From: an uncultured Lachnospiraceae bacterium
GTDB taxonomy: Bacteria > Bacillota_A > Clostridia > Lachnospirales > Lachnospiraceae
Assembly (NCBI GenBank): GCA_910577835.1
Contig: CAJTOU010000021.1
Coordinates: forward strand, 1-15,388
Length of the DNA stretch: 15,388 nucleotides
Direction of reading: 5' to 3'
The translations under genes and the position numbers were made by a program. This document shows, piece by piece, positions 1-6,846 of this stretch. Position 1 is the stretch's first letter, and each line of letters opens with the position of its first letter. The notes beneath the pieces are model-generated. The model searched no databases and had not been told where the DNA came from. It saw only the letters and a list, made by a program, of their open reading frames with translations.

Positions 1-6
1 AAGGAA

Positions 7-49
7 GCACGCGGATGCGTGCACAGGTCATCACGCTTCGCATGATGAC
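7..49. repeat. Two adjacent GC-rich hairpins upstream of the ACP gene
   Basis: Two inverted repeats lie back to back. GCACGC (7-12) pairs with GCGTGC (17-22) around a GGAT loop. GTCATCA (27-33) pairs with TGATGAC (43-49), with two further inner G-C pairs. No T-tract follows, so neither looks like an intrinsic terminator. The segment is clearly richer in GC than its surroundings. One reading frame crosses it and stops at a TAA at 74-76, just before the ACP start, but the peptide is unconvincing (many His and Asp). I therefore cannot say whether it is intergenic or the tail of an upstream gene. It could be a processing or attenuation element within an operon, or a REP-like dispersed repeat. Confidence 0.5.
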
Positions 50-78
50 AGATTATTACGAATGGAGGACATTTAATA

Positions 79-309
79 ATGGAAGAACTGATTGAAATTC
101 TGGAGGACATCCAGCCGGGGGTAGATTATAAAACACATGAAAAACTGATTGATGACCATGTTCTTGATTCCTTCGGAATCTTATCGCTTGTATCGGAGAT
201 TGAGGATGCTTTCGATATAGAAGTATCTCCAGCCGAGCTTGTACCGGATAATTTTAATTCGGCAGAAAGACTCTGGAAAATGATTCAACGTCTGAAGGGA
301 GAGGAATAG
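79..309 (+). CDS. Acyl carrier protein, DltC-like
   Basis: This 76-residue carrier protein has the usual size for the family. Ser31 in the motif VLDSFGILSLV is the predicted 4'-phosphopantetheine attachment site. The following segment (EIEDAFDIEV) matches helix III of the ACP/DltC fold. A GGAGG ribosome binding site at 64-68 supports the ATG at 79. The stop is one base from the next start, so translation is probably coupled to the MBOAT acyltransferase. In known dlt systems DltC carries D-alanine, loaded by DltA, and presents it to DltB at the membrane. That role is inferred from gene order here. No adenylating enzyme is visible, so another acyl group (for example acetyl) is possible. The family call is firm and the substrate is unknown. 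Confidence 0.88.
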   Translation: MEELIEILEDIQPGVDYKTHEKLIDDHVLDSFGILSLVSEIEDAFDIEVSPAELVPDNFNSAERLWKMIQRLKGEE

Positions 310-310
310 G

Positions 311-1861
311 ATGTCTTATCACCTGATTGCATACTTTGCGATATTTCTGCCGGCGGTTATACTGGTATACCAGTTAACGCCGCAGAAGTTCAGGTGGTTA
401 GTGCTCCTGTCGGCAAATTATCTTTTCTTCTGGTTGATTAGTGGAAAACTGATTTTATACCTTTTGTTTGCCACGGTTATCACACATTATATTGGCATAT
501 GGCTTGAAAATGTTTCTTTGACAGCAGAAGGTTCTGCCAAACAGATTACCAAAAAGAAAAGGCGTGTTCTGGCATTTGGAATATTAATAAATCTGGCTGT
601 ATTAGTTGTACTGAAATATTTTAATTTTTTTGGACAGAACATATCTTCGTTAATGAATGTATTGTCTATTAACTGGGAGTATAAAACAATTAATTTTATG
701 GTGCCTATCGGTATTTCATACTATACATTACAGACCATTTCTTATATGACAGATGTATACAGGGGAACTATAAAGTCTGAAAAAAATATCGTTAAAATTG
801 CATTATATCTCAGCTTCTTTCCGCAGATTATGGAGGGACCAATCAGCAGATTTCATGAAACTGCCGAGAGCCTCTATGCAGGAAAAATGATTGAGTTTGA
901 AAATATAAAATTTGGCTACCAGCGTATTATCTATGGTCTGTTTAAAAAAATTGTCGTAGCGGACAGAGTCGCTCCGGTAGTGATTAAGGTCTTTGGAAAT
1001 TATACAGAATATGATGGGTCAATTATTGTATTTGCAGTGATTTGTTTTACCCTTCAGCTCTATATGGAATTTTCAGGCTGTATGGATATTATTATGGGAA
1101 GCGGACAAATTTTTGGGGTAAAACTGCCGGAAAACTTCAGACAGCCGTTTTTTGCAAAAGATGCCTCTGATTTTTGGCACAGATGGCATATTACACTTGG
1201 AACATGGTTTAAGGACTACATATTTTATCCAATATCGCTGGCAAAGCCTGTGAAAAATTTTGCAAAAAAGGTAAAGAACAGGTTTGGAAGAAATGTAAGT
1301 AAATTTGTAGCTCCTTTTGCGGCGCTGTTTTGTGTATGGTCCTGTAATGGACTGTGGCATGGACCTTACTGGACCTATATTTTCTATGGCATGTACTATT
1401 TTGTGCTGATTTTTCTGGAAAATGTTCTGGAAGAGCCGGTATCAAAGCTTACGGCAAAGCTGCATATAAACAGAGAAGGGAAAGGCTATTATGTATTCCG
1501 TCTGTGCAAGCTGCTTGTAATTGTAAATATAGGAGAAATGTTTTTCAGGGCAGAAAGTGTCGGCGCAGGGTTTATAATGTTGAAAAATATGTTTATGAAT
1601 TTTCATATTCATAAACTGACTTATAAGTTTTTTGATTTGGGTATGGACCAGTATGATTCAGTAGTTGCACTGATAGGAATTTTGGTTGTACTGGCAGTGG
1701 ATATTATGCATGAAAAAAATATTTCATTGAGAGATATTATCGCAAAATGGGCTTTACCGGTAAGATGGGCTTTCTGGTATGCAGCAATTATGTTTGTTGT
1801 GATTTTCGGGGCCTATGGTGCCGGATATACAGTAGTAGACATGATATATGCCGGATATTAG
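311..1861 (+). CDS. MBOAT-family membrane O-acyltransferase (DltB/AlgI-like)
   Basis: This is a 516-residue polytopic membrane protein with many hydrophobic segments from residue 5 to the C-terminus. The MBOAT signature is plain: the segment WHRWHITLGTWFKDYIFYP around His290 and His293, and the invariant histidine His350 in NGLWHGPYW, taken as catalytic by homology with DltB. Proteins of this family take an acyl group from a carrier and pass it across the membrane to an extracellular polymer such as teichoic acid or an exopolysaccharide. The length is nearer to AlgI/PatA-type proteins than to the roughly 400-residue classical DltB. It starts one base after the ACP stop, and the SGNH gene follows 13 bases after its own stop. 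The family call is secure. The acyl group and acceptor cannot be read from the sequence. Confidence 0.92.
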   Translation: MSYHLIAYFAIFLPAVILVYQLTPQKFRWLVLLSANYLFFWLISGKLILYLLFATVITHYIGIWLENVSLTAEGSAKQITKKKRRVLAFGILINLAVLVVLKYFNFFGQNISSLMNVLSINWEYKTINFMVPIGISYYTLQTISYMTDVYRGTIKSEKNIVKIALYLSFFPQIMEGPISRFHETAESLYAGKMIEFENIKFGYQRIIYGLFKKIVVADRVAPVVIKVFGNYTEYDGSIIVFAVICFTLQLYMEFSGCMDIIMGSGQIFGVKLPENFRQPFFAKDASDFWHRWHITLGTWFKDYIFYPISLAKPVKNFAKKVKNRFGRNVSKFVAPFAALFCVWSCNGLWHGPYWTYIFYGMYYFVLIFLENVLEEPVSKLTAKLHINREGKGYYVFRLCKLLVIVNIGEMFFRAESVGAGFIMLKNMFMNFHIHKLTYKFFDLGMDQYDSVVALIGILVVLAVDIMHEKNISLRDIIAKWALPVRWAFWYAAIMFVVIFGAYGAGYTVVDMIYAGY

Positions 1862-1874
1862 GAGGTATAATACT

Positions 1875-2828
1875 ATGAAGAAATTAAATGGAAAAATAGT
1901 CAGAAGTGTTGGATTTATGACAGGACTGGTTCTTATTTTAACTTTGTCCTCCATGATATTTTCACCAAAAAGAGAAGCTTATAATATCATCGCAGTAGAT
2001 GCGAAGGAGCAGTCTATCAATGCGGAGCCTGAAAATACGCTGGATGTTATTTTTATGGGTGACAGTGAGAGCTATTCCGGCTTTTCTCCTTTGCAGATAT
2101 GGGCAGAGTATGGGAATACTTCTTATGTATGCGGAACAACTGCGCAGAGATTGTGTGATACTTATTCGCTGCTTCAGCATGTATTTGAAAAACAGTCGCC
2201 AAAGCTTGTAGTGCTGGAAACAAACTGTCTGTACAGAGAAGCAGGAATTTCAAAAGAATCTGATGATAAATCATTGAAGCTGGTAGCAGAATATTTTCCG
2301 GTTTTTCAGTATCATTCCCGCTGGAAGGGTTATATTCCTCTTTCTCTCTCAACAAAACAGGAGGTTATAAAGGACCGCAGAATGAAAGGCTTTCGTCTGC
2401 GTAAGTCAGTAAAACCCTATACCGGTTCGCTGCCATATATGAAAAAAACCAATGAAATAAAGGAGGTACCGAAGCTTGCAGGAGAATATTTGCAAAAAAT
2501 AAATAAACTTTGTCAGGAAAACAATGCAGAATTGATACTGGTAAGTGTTCCTTCTGCTAAAAACTGGGATTACAGCAGACATAACGGTGTGGCAGAGCTC
2601 GCAGATAAAAATAAAATTCTGTATCTTGATTTGAATCTTGTAGAAGAAATCGGAATCGACTGGAAAACTGATACAAAGGATGCAGGAGACCATCTGAATT
2701 TTGCAGGAGCAAAGAAGGTTACAAAATATATTGGAAAATATCTCAGTGAGAAATTTGAGCTTACAGACCACAGAGGTGATGAAAAATATCAAAAGTGGTA
2801 TGAGGACTGTAAACTGCTGGAACTGTAA
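1875..2828 (+). CDS. Membrane-anchored SGNH/GDSL hydrolase-like protein (DltD/AlgX-like role)
   Basis: The protein is 318 residues long from the ATG at 1875, chosen because GGAGG at 1861-1865 sits nine bases upstream. An in-frame ATG at 1848 lies inside the MBOAT gene and has no good ribosome binding site. Residues 9-30 form one hydrophobic N-terminal anchor, so the body should face outside. The nucleophile motif is IFMGDSESYSG with Ser64. The C-terminal motif GDHLNFAGAKK supplies His273, with Asp269 or Asp272 as possible partners. Proteins of this type next to an ACP and MBOAT pair complete or edit acyl transfer on surface polymers, as DltD and AlgX/AlgJ do. It is shorter than typical DltD (about 400 residues). 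The SGNH fold is well supported and the exact step is inferred from context. Confidence 0.83.
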   Translation: MKKLNGKIVRSVGFMTGLVLILTLSSMIFSPKREAYNIIAVDAKEQSINAEPENTLDVIFMGDSESYSGFSPLQIWAEYGNTSYVCGTTAQRLCDTYSLLQHVFEKQSPKLVVLETNCLYREAGISKESDDKSLKLVAEYFPVFQYHSRWKGYIPLSLSTKQEVIKDRRMKGFRLRKSVKPYTGSLPYMKKTNEIKEVPKLAGEYLQKINKLCQENNAELILVSVPSAKNWDYSRHNGVAELADKNKILYLDLNLVEEIGIDWKTDTKDAGDHLNFAGAKKVTKYIGKYLSEKFELTDHRGDEKYQKWYEDCKLLEL

Positions 2829-2882
2829 GAATGTTTAAATAACAGGAAAGATAATAAGAGATATAAACTTAAGAAAAAACTA

Positions 2883-2910
2883 TTGCAAAATCTCTCGTTG
2901 CTGTTATAAT
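2883..2910 (+). promoter_or_regulatory. Predicted sigma-A promoter of the chemoreceptor gene
   Basis: TTGCAA at 2883-2888 and a perfect TATAAT at 2905-2910 are separated by 16 bases. A short hairpin follows in the 5' leader: ACCTTT (2926-2931) with AAAGGT (2935-2940). No sigma-28-type motility promoter was recognised here. Confidence 0.6.
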
Positions 2911-2979
2911 TTATATGTAGGAAGGACCTTTCAAAAAGGTACTGCAAATATTGTAATGCCAGAATGTAAGGAGAAAAAA

Positions 2980-4404
2980 ATGTCAGGAAAAAAGAGAATG
3001 GAGGAAGAATTAGCTTCGCTGGGAAAAATGCGCCCACTGGGAAAATCAGCCAGTAAAGGTCTGCTCGAAATACAGGGCAGACTGACAGAAGGAAAAAAGA
3101 ATTTTGAAAAGGTTGTTACGGGAACTCTACAATCCACAATGGATGTGAGTTCCCTTGATTTGATGCTTACTTATGGCAAGAATCATCTGGAAGAGACGAC
3201 CAAAAACCTTTCCGACGCAACAGACAGAATACAAAACATTGTAAAAAAAGCAGTAAGTATGGGAAGCGAAGCTACCACACAGCATGAGGAGCTTACAACA
3301 GCAGTAAGCGAAACAGAAGAAGAGGCAGACCAGGTAATTGAACGAATAAAAAGCGGCAGACAGACATTGGATGATATGTTAAAGGTGTCCGACCAAGCGA
3401 TTCATCAGTCCGACCAGATGAAGAAGAATATGGGAGACCTGATGGAGATTATCGGCCATATGAATGATGTAACTGCAGAGATTACCGCTATTTCCAGTCA
3501 GACAAATCTTCTTGCACTAAATGCTTCAATAGAGGCAGCGAGGGCAGGAGAAGCCGGAAGAGGATTTGCTGTTGTTGCAGAAGAAATACGGAATCTGGCA
3601 GATGAAACGAAAAATCTGACAGATTCCATGGGCTCATTTCTTGTGTCAATTCATTCAGCTTCCAAAAAGAGTCTGTCAAGTGTGGATATTACAGTATCAG
3701 ATTTGGAAAGCATGAATCGGGGATTAAAGGTAATCGGAGTACAGAACAGAGAAAATGAAGAACATGTTGACAGAATTGTGGAATATCTTCATACCTTTGC
3801 AGCTTTGAGCCATGAGGTATGCAATGCCATTATCAATCTGGAAACTCAGATTGGACTTATTTCAGAGGAAAGTGACGGCATTTACCGTCAGTCTGTTGAA
3901 CTGAATAATATAGACAATTCGCTTTCTGATATTTTGGAACCAATTAAACGTATTGAAAATGGTCTTGACCAGACAGTGAAGCTTCTTGGAATAATGTCAC
4001 AAGATACATTTTATATGATTGAAAACAAAATATTTGCAGATTGTATAAAGGGCGGTGCCAAAGCACATGAAAGATGGCTTGACTCTTTAAAACTGATGGC
4101 GGAGGAACAAAAAATAAAACCACTTCAGACAAATGAAAAGAAATGCGGGTTTGGCCATTTTTATTATTCGATTATTCCAAAAAATATGGAAATCCTTGAT
4201 ATTTGGAATAAGCTTGAGGAGAAGCATCGCAATTTTCATCAGTGTGCAATCTCTGTCATTGAGCGGATAAAGAGTGACGGAGATACCCGTGAGATGATGG
4301 AAAAAGCACAGCGTTTATCAGATGAGTTGCAGAAGGACTTTGCCGATATTTTACATATTACACAGGAACTGGATAAAAAAGGATTAAATGTATTTGAAGA
4401 GTAA
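2980..4404 (+). CDS. Soluble methyl-accepting chemotaxis protein with C-terminal CZB zinc-binding domain
   Basis: This 474-residue protein starts at the ATG at 2980, six bases after AAGGAG (2968-2973). The in-frame ATG at 2956 lacks a ribosome binding site. There is no membrane segment or periplasmic sensor, so it should be cytoplasmic. A long helical signalling region runs from about residue 60 to 350, with the conserved hairpin tip from about residue 167 (ITAISSQTNLLALNAS, IEAARAGEAGRGF, VVAEEIRNLA), which contacts CheA and CheW. The C-terminal part matches a CZB domain: His363 (AHERW), Cys389 (CGFGHFYY), His416 and His420 (KHRNFHQ), the expected three-His, one-Cys zinc site. This layout resembles Helicobacter TlpD, which responds to oxidants such as HOCl and to zinc. 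The gene has its own promoter and no chemotaxis neighbours. Confidence 0.92.
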   Translation: MSGKKRMEEELASLGKMRPLGKSASKGLLEIQGRLTEGKKNFEKVVTGTLQSTMDVSSLDLMLTYGKNHLEETTKNLSDATDRIQNIVKKAVSMGSEATTQHEELTTAVSETEEEADQVIERIKSGRQTLDDMLKVSDQAIHQSDQMKKNMGDLMEIIGHMNDVTAEITAISSQTNLLALNASIEAARAGEAGRGFAVVAEEIRNLADETKNLTDSMGSFLVSIHSASKKSLSSVDITVSDLESMNRGLKVIGVQNRENEEHVDRIVEYLHTFAALSHEVCNAIINLETQIGLISEESDGIYRQSVELNNIDNSLSDILEPIKRIENGLDQTVKLLGIMSQDTFYMIENKIFADCIKGGAKAHERWLDSLKLMAEEQKIKPLQTNEKKCGFGHFYYSIIPKNMEILDIWNKLEEKHRNFHQCAISVIERIKSDGDTREMMEKAQRLSDELQKDFADILHITQELDKKGLNVFEE

Positions 4405-4453
4405 ATAAACAAAATGCAGGAAGATTTTAGCGAATTTACAGTGTTGCAGATTT

Positions 4454-4481
4454 TTGTAAAAAGGATAAAACCGGTTATAAT
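4454..4481 (+). promoter_or_regulatory. Predicted upstream promoter (P1) of the L,D-transpeptidase gene
   Basis: TTGTAA at 4454-4459 and a perfect TATAAT at 4476-4481 are spaced by 16 bases, about 95 bases before the start codon. Confidence 0.5.
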
Positions 4482-4487
4482 CAGGTC

Positions 4488-4515
4488 TTGCAATTTTCGG
4501 CGGATATGTTATATT
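4488..4515 (+). promoter_or_regulatory. Predicted downstream promoter (P2) of the L,D-transpeptidase gene
   Basis: TTGCAA at 4488-4493 and TATATT at 4510-4515 are spaced by 16 bases, 34 bases downstream of P1. The expected start of transcription falls inside the palindrome at 4521-4534. Confidence 0.45.
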
Positions 4516-4520
4516 ATGCG

Positions 4521-4534
4521 ATGTATTAATACAT
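4521..4534. promoter_or_regulatory. Perfect 14-bp palindrome, candidate operator
   Basis: ATGTATTAATACAT is a perfect palindrome placed at the predicted +1 region of promoter P2, where a dimeric repressor could block transcription of the L,D-transpeptidase. No repressor is recognised nearby and the regulator is unknown. An AT-rich palindrome of this length can arise by chance. Confidence 0.35.
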
Positions 4535-4576
4535 TATAATTAAAAATTACATATGTTTGGGAGGATATAGATATAA

Positions 4577-6205
4577 ATGAATACAGCAGATACAACATCA
4601 AAGAAGAAGTGGGGAATAAGAAAAAAGGTAATTTTTTGTGTTATTATTGTAATTATACTATTACTTGTAGCCGGATTTATCGGATATTTTATCGGTGAAA
4701 ATTATTATGGAAGTCATTTTTTGAAGGGAACAACGGTAAATGGAATTGACGTGTCAGATATGACTGTGGAGGAGCTTGAGCAGAGGATTCAGCAATATAC
4801 GCTGACAGTCGAGACAAAAGATTCACAGGGTCAAAAACGTCAGGAAAAAATCACCGGCTCACAGATTGGACTGAAAGTAGTTTCTGACGGCGACCTTCAA
4901 AATGTTCTCGATGGGCAGCAGAGTGGAAAATGGATATCGGGAAGCGGCAAGGAATATTCTGTAAGTAATTTGACTGAGTATGACGAGGAACTCTGGAAAA
5001 AGGCGATAGATGGTCTTGAATGTTTTTCTGAGGAACATATAGTAAAGCCTCAGAACGCTTATGTAAAAGAATATGACCAAAACAGCAAAAGTTTTCCGAT
5101 TGTCGAGGAAGTAAATGGAAATGAGATAGACAGAGAAAAAGCAGAACAGCTTATGACAGCGGCAGTGGTTAAGCTGGAGGAAAATGTAAGTTTTGGAGAG
5201 GACTATTATAAAAAACCGGAGGTTACAACAGAAACAGAAAGCCTGAAGGCTTTCCATGAAAAGTTAAATCAGTATGCAAATACAAACATTAAATATACCT
5301 TTGGAGAAAACATCGAAGAACTGACAGGAGAGGATATCTGTAACTGGCTGATTATTGATTTTGAAAATTATCAGGTATCTTTGGATGCAGAGAGAGTAGA
5401 TAAATATGTTTCTTATCTGCGGTGGAATTATGACACGATTTTTGGAACAAGAAAGTTTAAAACAAGCTATGGGACAGAGGTTACGATAGAAGGCGGAGAT
5501 TATGGCTGGTGGATGAATAAGGCTGAGGAGGTGGCCGGACTTACAGCACAGATTGAGGCAGGACAGAGCGGAGAGAGAAAACCGGTATATTATCAGGAAG
5601 CTGCCGCATATGGAGACCTTGACTATGGAAATACTTATGTGGAAATTAATCTTACGGCCCAACATTTGTTTTTATATGTAGACGGCCAGAAGGTTATGGA
5701 ATCGGATTTTACATCGGGACTGCCGGGAGAACATCTGACGCCTCCGGGAACCTTTGCAGTTACATATACTCAGAAATATGCGTATTTGACAGGAGAGAAC
5801 TACCGGACACCGGTAACATACTGGATGCCGTTTAATGAAGATATCGGCATGCATGATGCCACATGGAAAACGCAGTTTGGAAGCCAGTTTTATAAAAGTG
5901 CGGGTTCTCATGGGTGTATTAATCTTCCGTACAATTTTGCAAAATCTCTGTTTAGCTATGTAGAGAAAGGAATGCCAGTTATCTGCTATAATCTGTCAGG
6001 TACGGAATCAACTTCGGTAACAATACAATCAGAGGAAGAAAAGGCGCAATCGGTTATTGATGCGATAAATGAAATAGCAACTTCATCAAGGCCGGCGAAA
6101 CCAGCGGAGTATGCAAGGGCTCTTTATGACCATTTGGGCAGCGCTGCAAAAGCGAAGGTTACAAATTATTCAGACCTTCTTGCATATGAAAGACGAAACC
6201 AGTAA
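4577..6205 (+). CDS. L,D-transpeptidase (YkuD domain) with peptidoglycan-binding region
   Basis: This 542-residue protein has a basic N-terminus followed by a transmembrane anchor at about residues 16-39, so the rest faces the cell wall. Residues from about 50 to 345 resemble the peptidoglycan-binding-like region found before many Firmicutes L,D-transpeptidase domains. The YkuD catalytic domain spans about residues 357-475 (starting YVEINLTAQHLFLYVDG). It carries His426 in DIGMHDATW and the hallmark SHGCINLP with catalytic Cys447. Such enzymes make 3-3 cross-links in peptidoglycan, or attach proteins, through a cysteine acyl-enzyme, and are little affected by most penicillins. GGGAGG at 4559-4564 is the ribosome binding site, at a rather long spacing of 12 bases. 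The gene appears monocistronic, with two predicted promoters before it and a strong terminator after it. Confidence 0.93.
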   Translation: MNTADTTSKKKWGIRKKVIFCVIIVIILLLVAGFIGYFIGENYYGSHFLKGTTVNGIDVSDMTVEELEQRIQQYTLTVETKDSQGQKRQEKITGSQIGLKVVSDGDLQNVLDGQQSGKWISGSGKEYSVSNLTEYDEELWKKAIDGLECFSEEHIVKPQNAYVKEYDQNSKSFPIVEEVNGNEIDREKAEQLMTAAVVKLEENVSFGEDYYKKPEVTTETESLKAFHEKLNQYANTNIKYTFGENIEELTGEDICNWLIIDFENYQVSLDAERVDKYVSYLRWNYDTIFGTRKFKTSYGTEVTIEGGDYGWWMNKAEEVAGLTAQIEAGQSGERKPVYYQEAAAYGDLDYGNTYVEINLTAQHLFLYVDGQKVMESDFTSGLPGEHLTPPGTFAVTYTQKYAYLTGENYRTPVTYWMPFNEDIGMHDATWKTQFGSQFYKSAGSHGCINLPYNFAKSLFSYVEKGMPVICYNLSGTESTSVTIQSEEEKAQSVIDAINEIATSSRPAKPAEYARALYDHLGSAAKAKVTNYSDLLAYERRNQ

Positions 6206-6213
6206 TATAGTTT

Positions 6214-6247
6214 GCCCATATCTTTAAATATGGGCAGGCTTTTTTCA
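6214..6247 (+). terminator. Intrinsic terminator of the L,D-transpeptidase gene
   Basis: GCCCATAT (6214-6221) pairs perfectly with ATATGGGC (6228-6235) around a six-base loop. A T-rich tract (CTTTTTTC) follows. It lies nine bases after the L,D-transpeptidase stop and separates that gene from the clpS region. Confidence 0.88.
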
Positions 6248-6265
6248 TTTCATGGGAAATCTATG

Positions 6266-6425
6266 GAAAGTTTTCATAATCTTATGGTATTGCAGGCACT
6301 TTGTTCCTTTATAGGAAATTACTCCGTATTTCCTATAATGCAGTCCTTAAAAGGACAGCTTTATCTCGAACAAAGTGCCAAGAAAGTTTTCATAATCTTA
6401 TGGTATTGCAGGCACTTTGTTCCTT
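6266..6425. repeat. 44-bp direct repeat pair enclosing nested inverted repeats
   Basis: Positions 6266-6309 and 6382-6425 are identical over 44 bases, offset by 116. Each copy holds GGCACTTTGTTC (6295-6306 and 6411-6422), and its exact reverse complement GAACAAAGTGCC lies between them at 6368-6379. The middle element can therefore pair with either flank. Between the first pair sit two more stems: 11 bp (6309-6319 with 6328-6338) and 6 bp (6343-6348 with 6351-6356). Together they could form a branched cruciform or multi-stem RNA. Each 44-bp copy also has a small CATAA/TTATG hairpin. The two open frames crossing the region are short and simply translate the repeat. The second copy ends in the first two bases of the clpS -35 box. 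Function is unknown. Confidence 0.85.
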
Positions 6426-6452
6426 GACAAACAAAATAAAACATTTTATAAT
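6424..6452 (+). promoter_or_regulatory. Perfect consensus sigma-A promoter of clpS-clpA
   Basis: TTGACA (6424-6429) and TATAAT (6447-6452) match consensus exactly at the optimal spacing of 17 bases. The first two bases of the -35 box are the last two of the 44-bp repeat. No CIRCE element or tandem CtsR heptad was found around it, so classical heat-shock control is not evident. The leader is about 70 nt and contains two Shine-Dalgarno-like sites, AAGGAG (6502-6507) and AAGGAGGG (6517-6524). Only the second is correctly placed for the clpS ATG. Confidence 0.85.
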
Positions 6453-6530
6453 GATTTCTACATGTAAATTAAAAAGTCAATTCGCAAAAGATAAAATTCA
6501 TAAGGAGTAAATCCACAAGGAGGGATAATT

Positions 6531-6827
6531 ATGCCCAGAGAATCGGTAAAAGAACGTTCAGAGACGAAAATAAAAATTCCAAAACGCTATAAAGTACTAT
6601 TTTATAACGACGATTTCACCCCAATGGAATTTGTCGTTCTTGTATTAAATGAAATTTTTGAGAAGGATTATAATGAAGCTGTAAAACTTATGCTGGAAAT
6701 ACATCACAGTACCTGCGCAGTTGTTGGCGTTTATACAAGAGATATCGCAAGAACAAAGGCAAAACATGCAACAGACTGGGCAAGGAGAGAAGGATACCCC
6801 TTAAAGGTGGAGGCAGTCGCAGAATAG
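6531..6827 (+). CDS. clpS: ATP-dependent Clp protease adaptor ClpS
   Basis: This is a 98-residue cytoplasmic adaptor. It binds proteins bearing destabilising N-terminal residues (Leu, Phe, Tyr, Trp) and hands them to the Clp unfoldase for degradation by ClpP. The diagnostic motif YNDDFTPMEFV places Asn26, Asp27 and Asp28 in the N-degron pocket, with Met32 as the gatekeeper. His58 in EIHHS is the other conserved pocket residue, and GVYTRDIARTK matches the family's ClpA-contact region. An excellent ribosome binding site lies six bases before the ATG. clpA starts 19 bases downstream, so the adaptor and its partner are co-expressed. Length and motifs are typical. Confidence 0.96.
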   Translation: MPRESVKERSETKIKIPKRYKVLFYNDDFTPMEFVVLVLNEIFEKDYNEAVKLMLEIHHSTCAVVGVYTRDIARTKAKHATDWARREGYPLKVEAVAE

Positions 6828-6846
6828 ACAGAAGGAGTACAGAGAT

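Noticed and set aside
1..76. C-terminal end of an upstream gene
   Set aside because: Three frames can be read with different stops and none gives a recognisable adenylation-domain C-terminus, so no partial gene is called.
1848..1874. Upstream ATG for the SGNH gene
   Set aside because: It overlaps the MBOAT coding end and lacks a ribosome binding site, whereas the ATG at 1875 has GGAGG at a good distance.
6295..6422. Invertible promoter (phase-variation switch) flanked by 12-bp inverted repeats
   Set aside because: The segments between the arms (61 and 31 bases) contain no promoter, no recombinase is nearby, and the clpS promoter lies outside them.
6212..6510. Two short overlapping plus-strand open frames (6212-6427 and 6301-6510)
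   Set aside because: The first begins inside the terminator stem. Both mainly translate the 44-bp repeat, overlap a perfect promoter and lack ribosome binding sites.
6266..6530. Possible CIRCE or CtsR operator before clpS
   Set aside because: The GGCACTTTGTTC/GAACAAAGTGCC arms do not match TTAGCACTC-N9-GAGTGCTAA in sequence or spacing, and only one imperfect AGTCAA-like heptad occurs, not a tandem pair.
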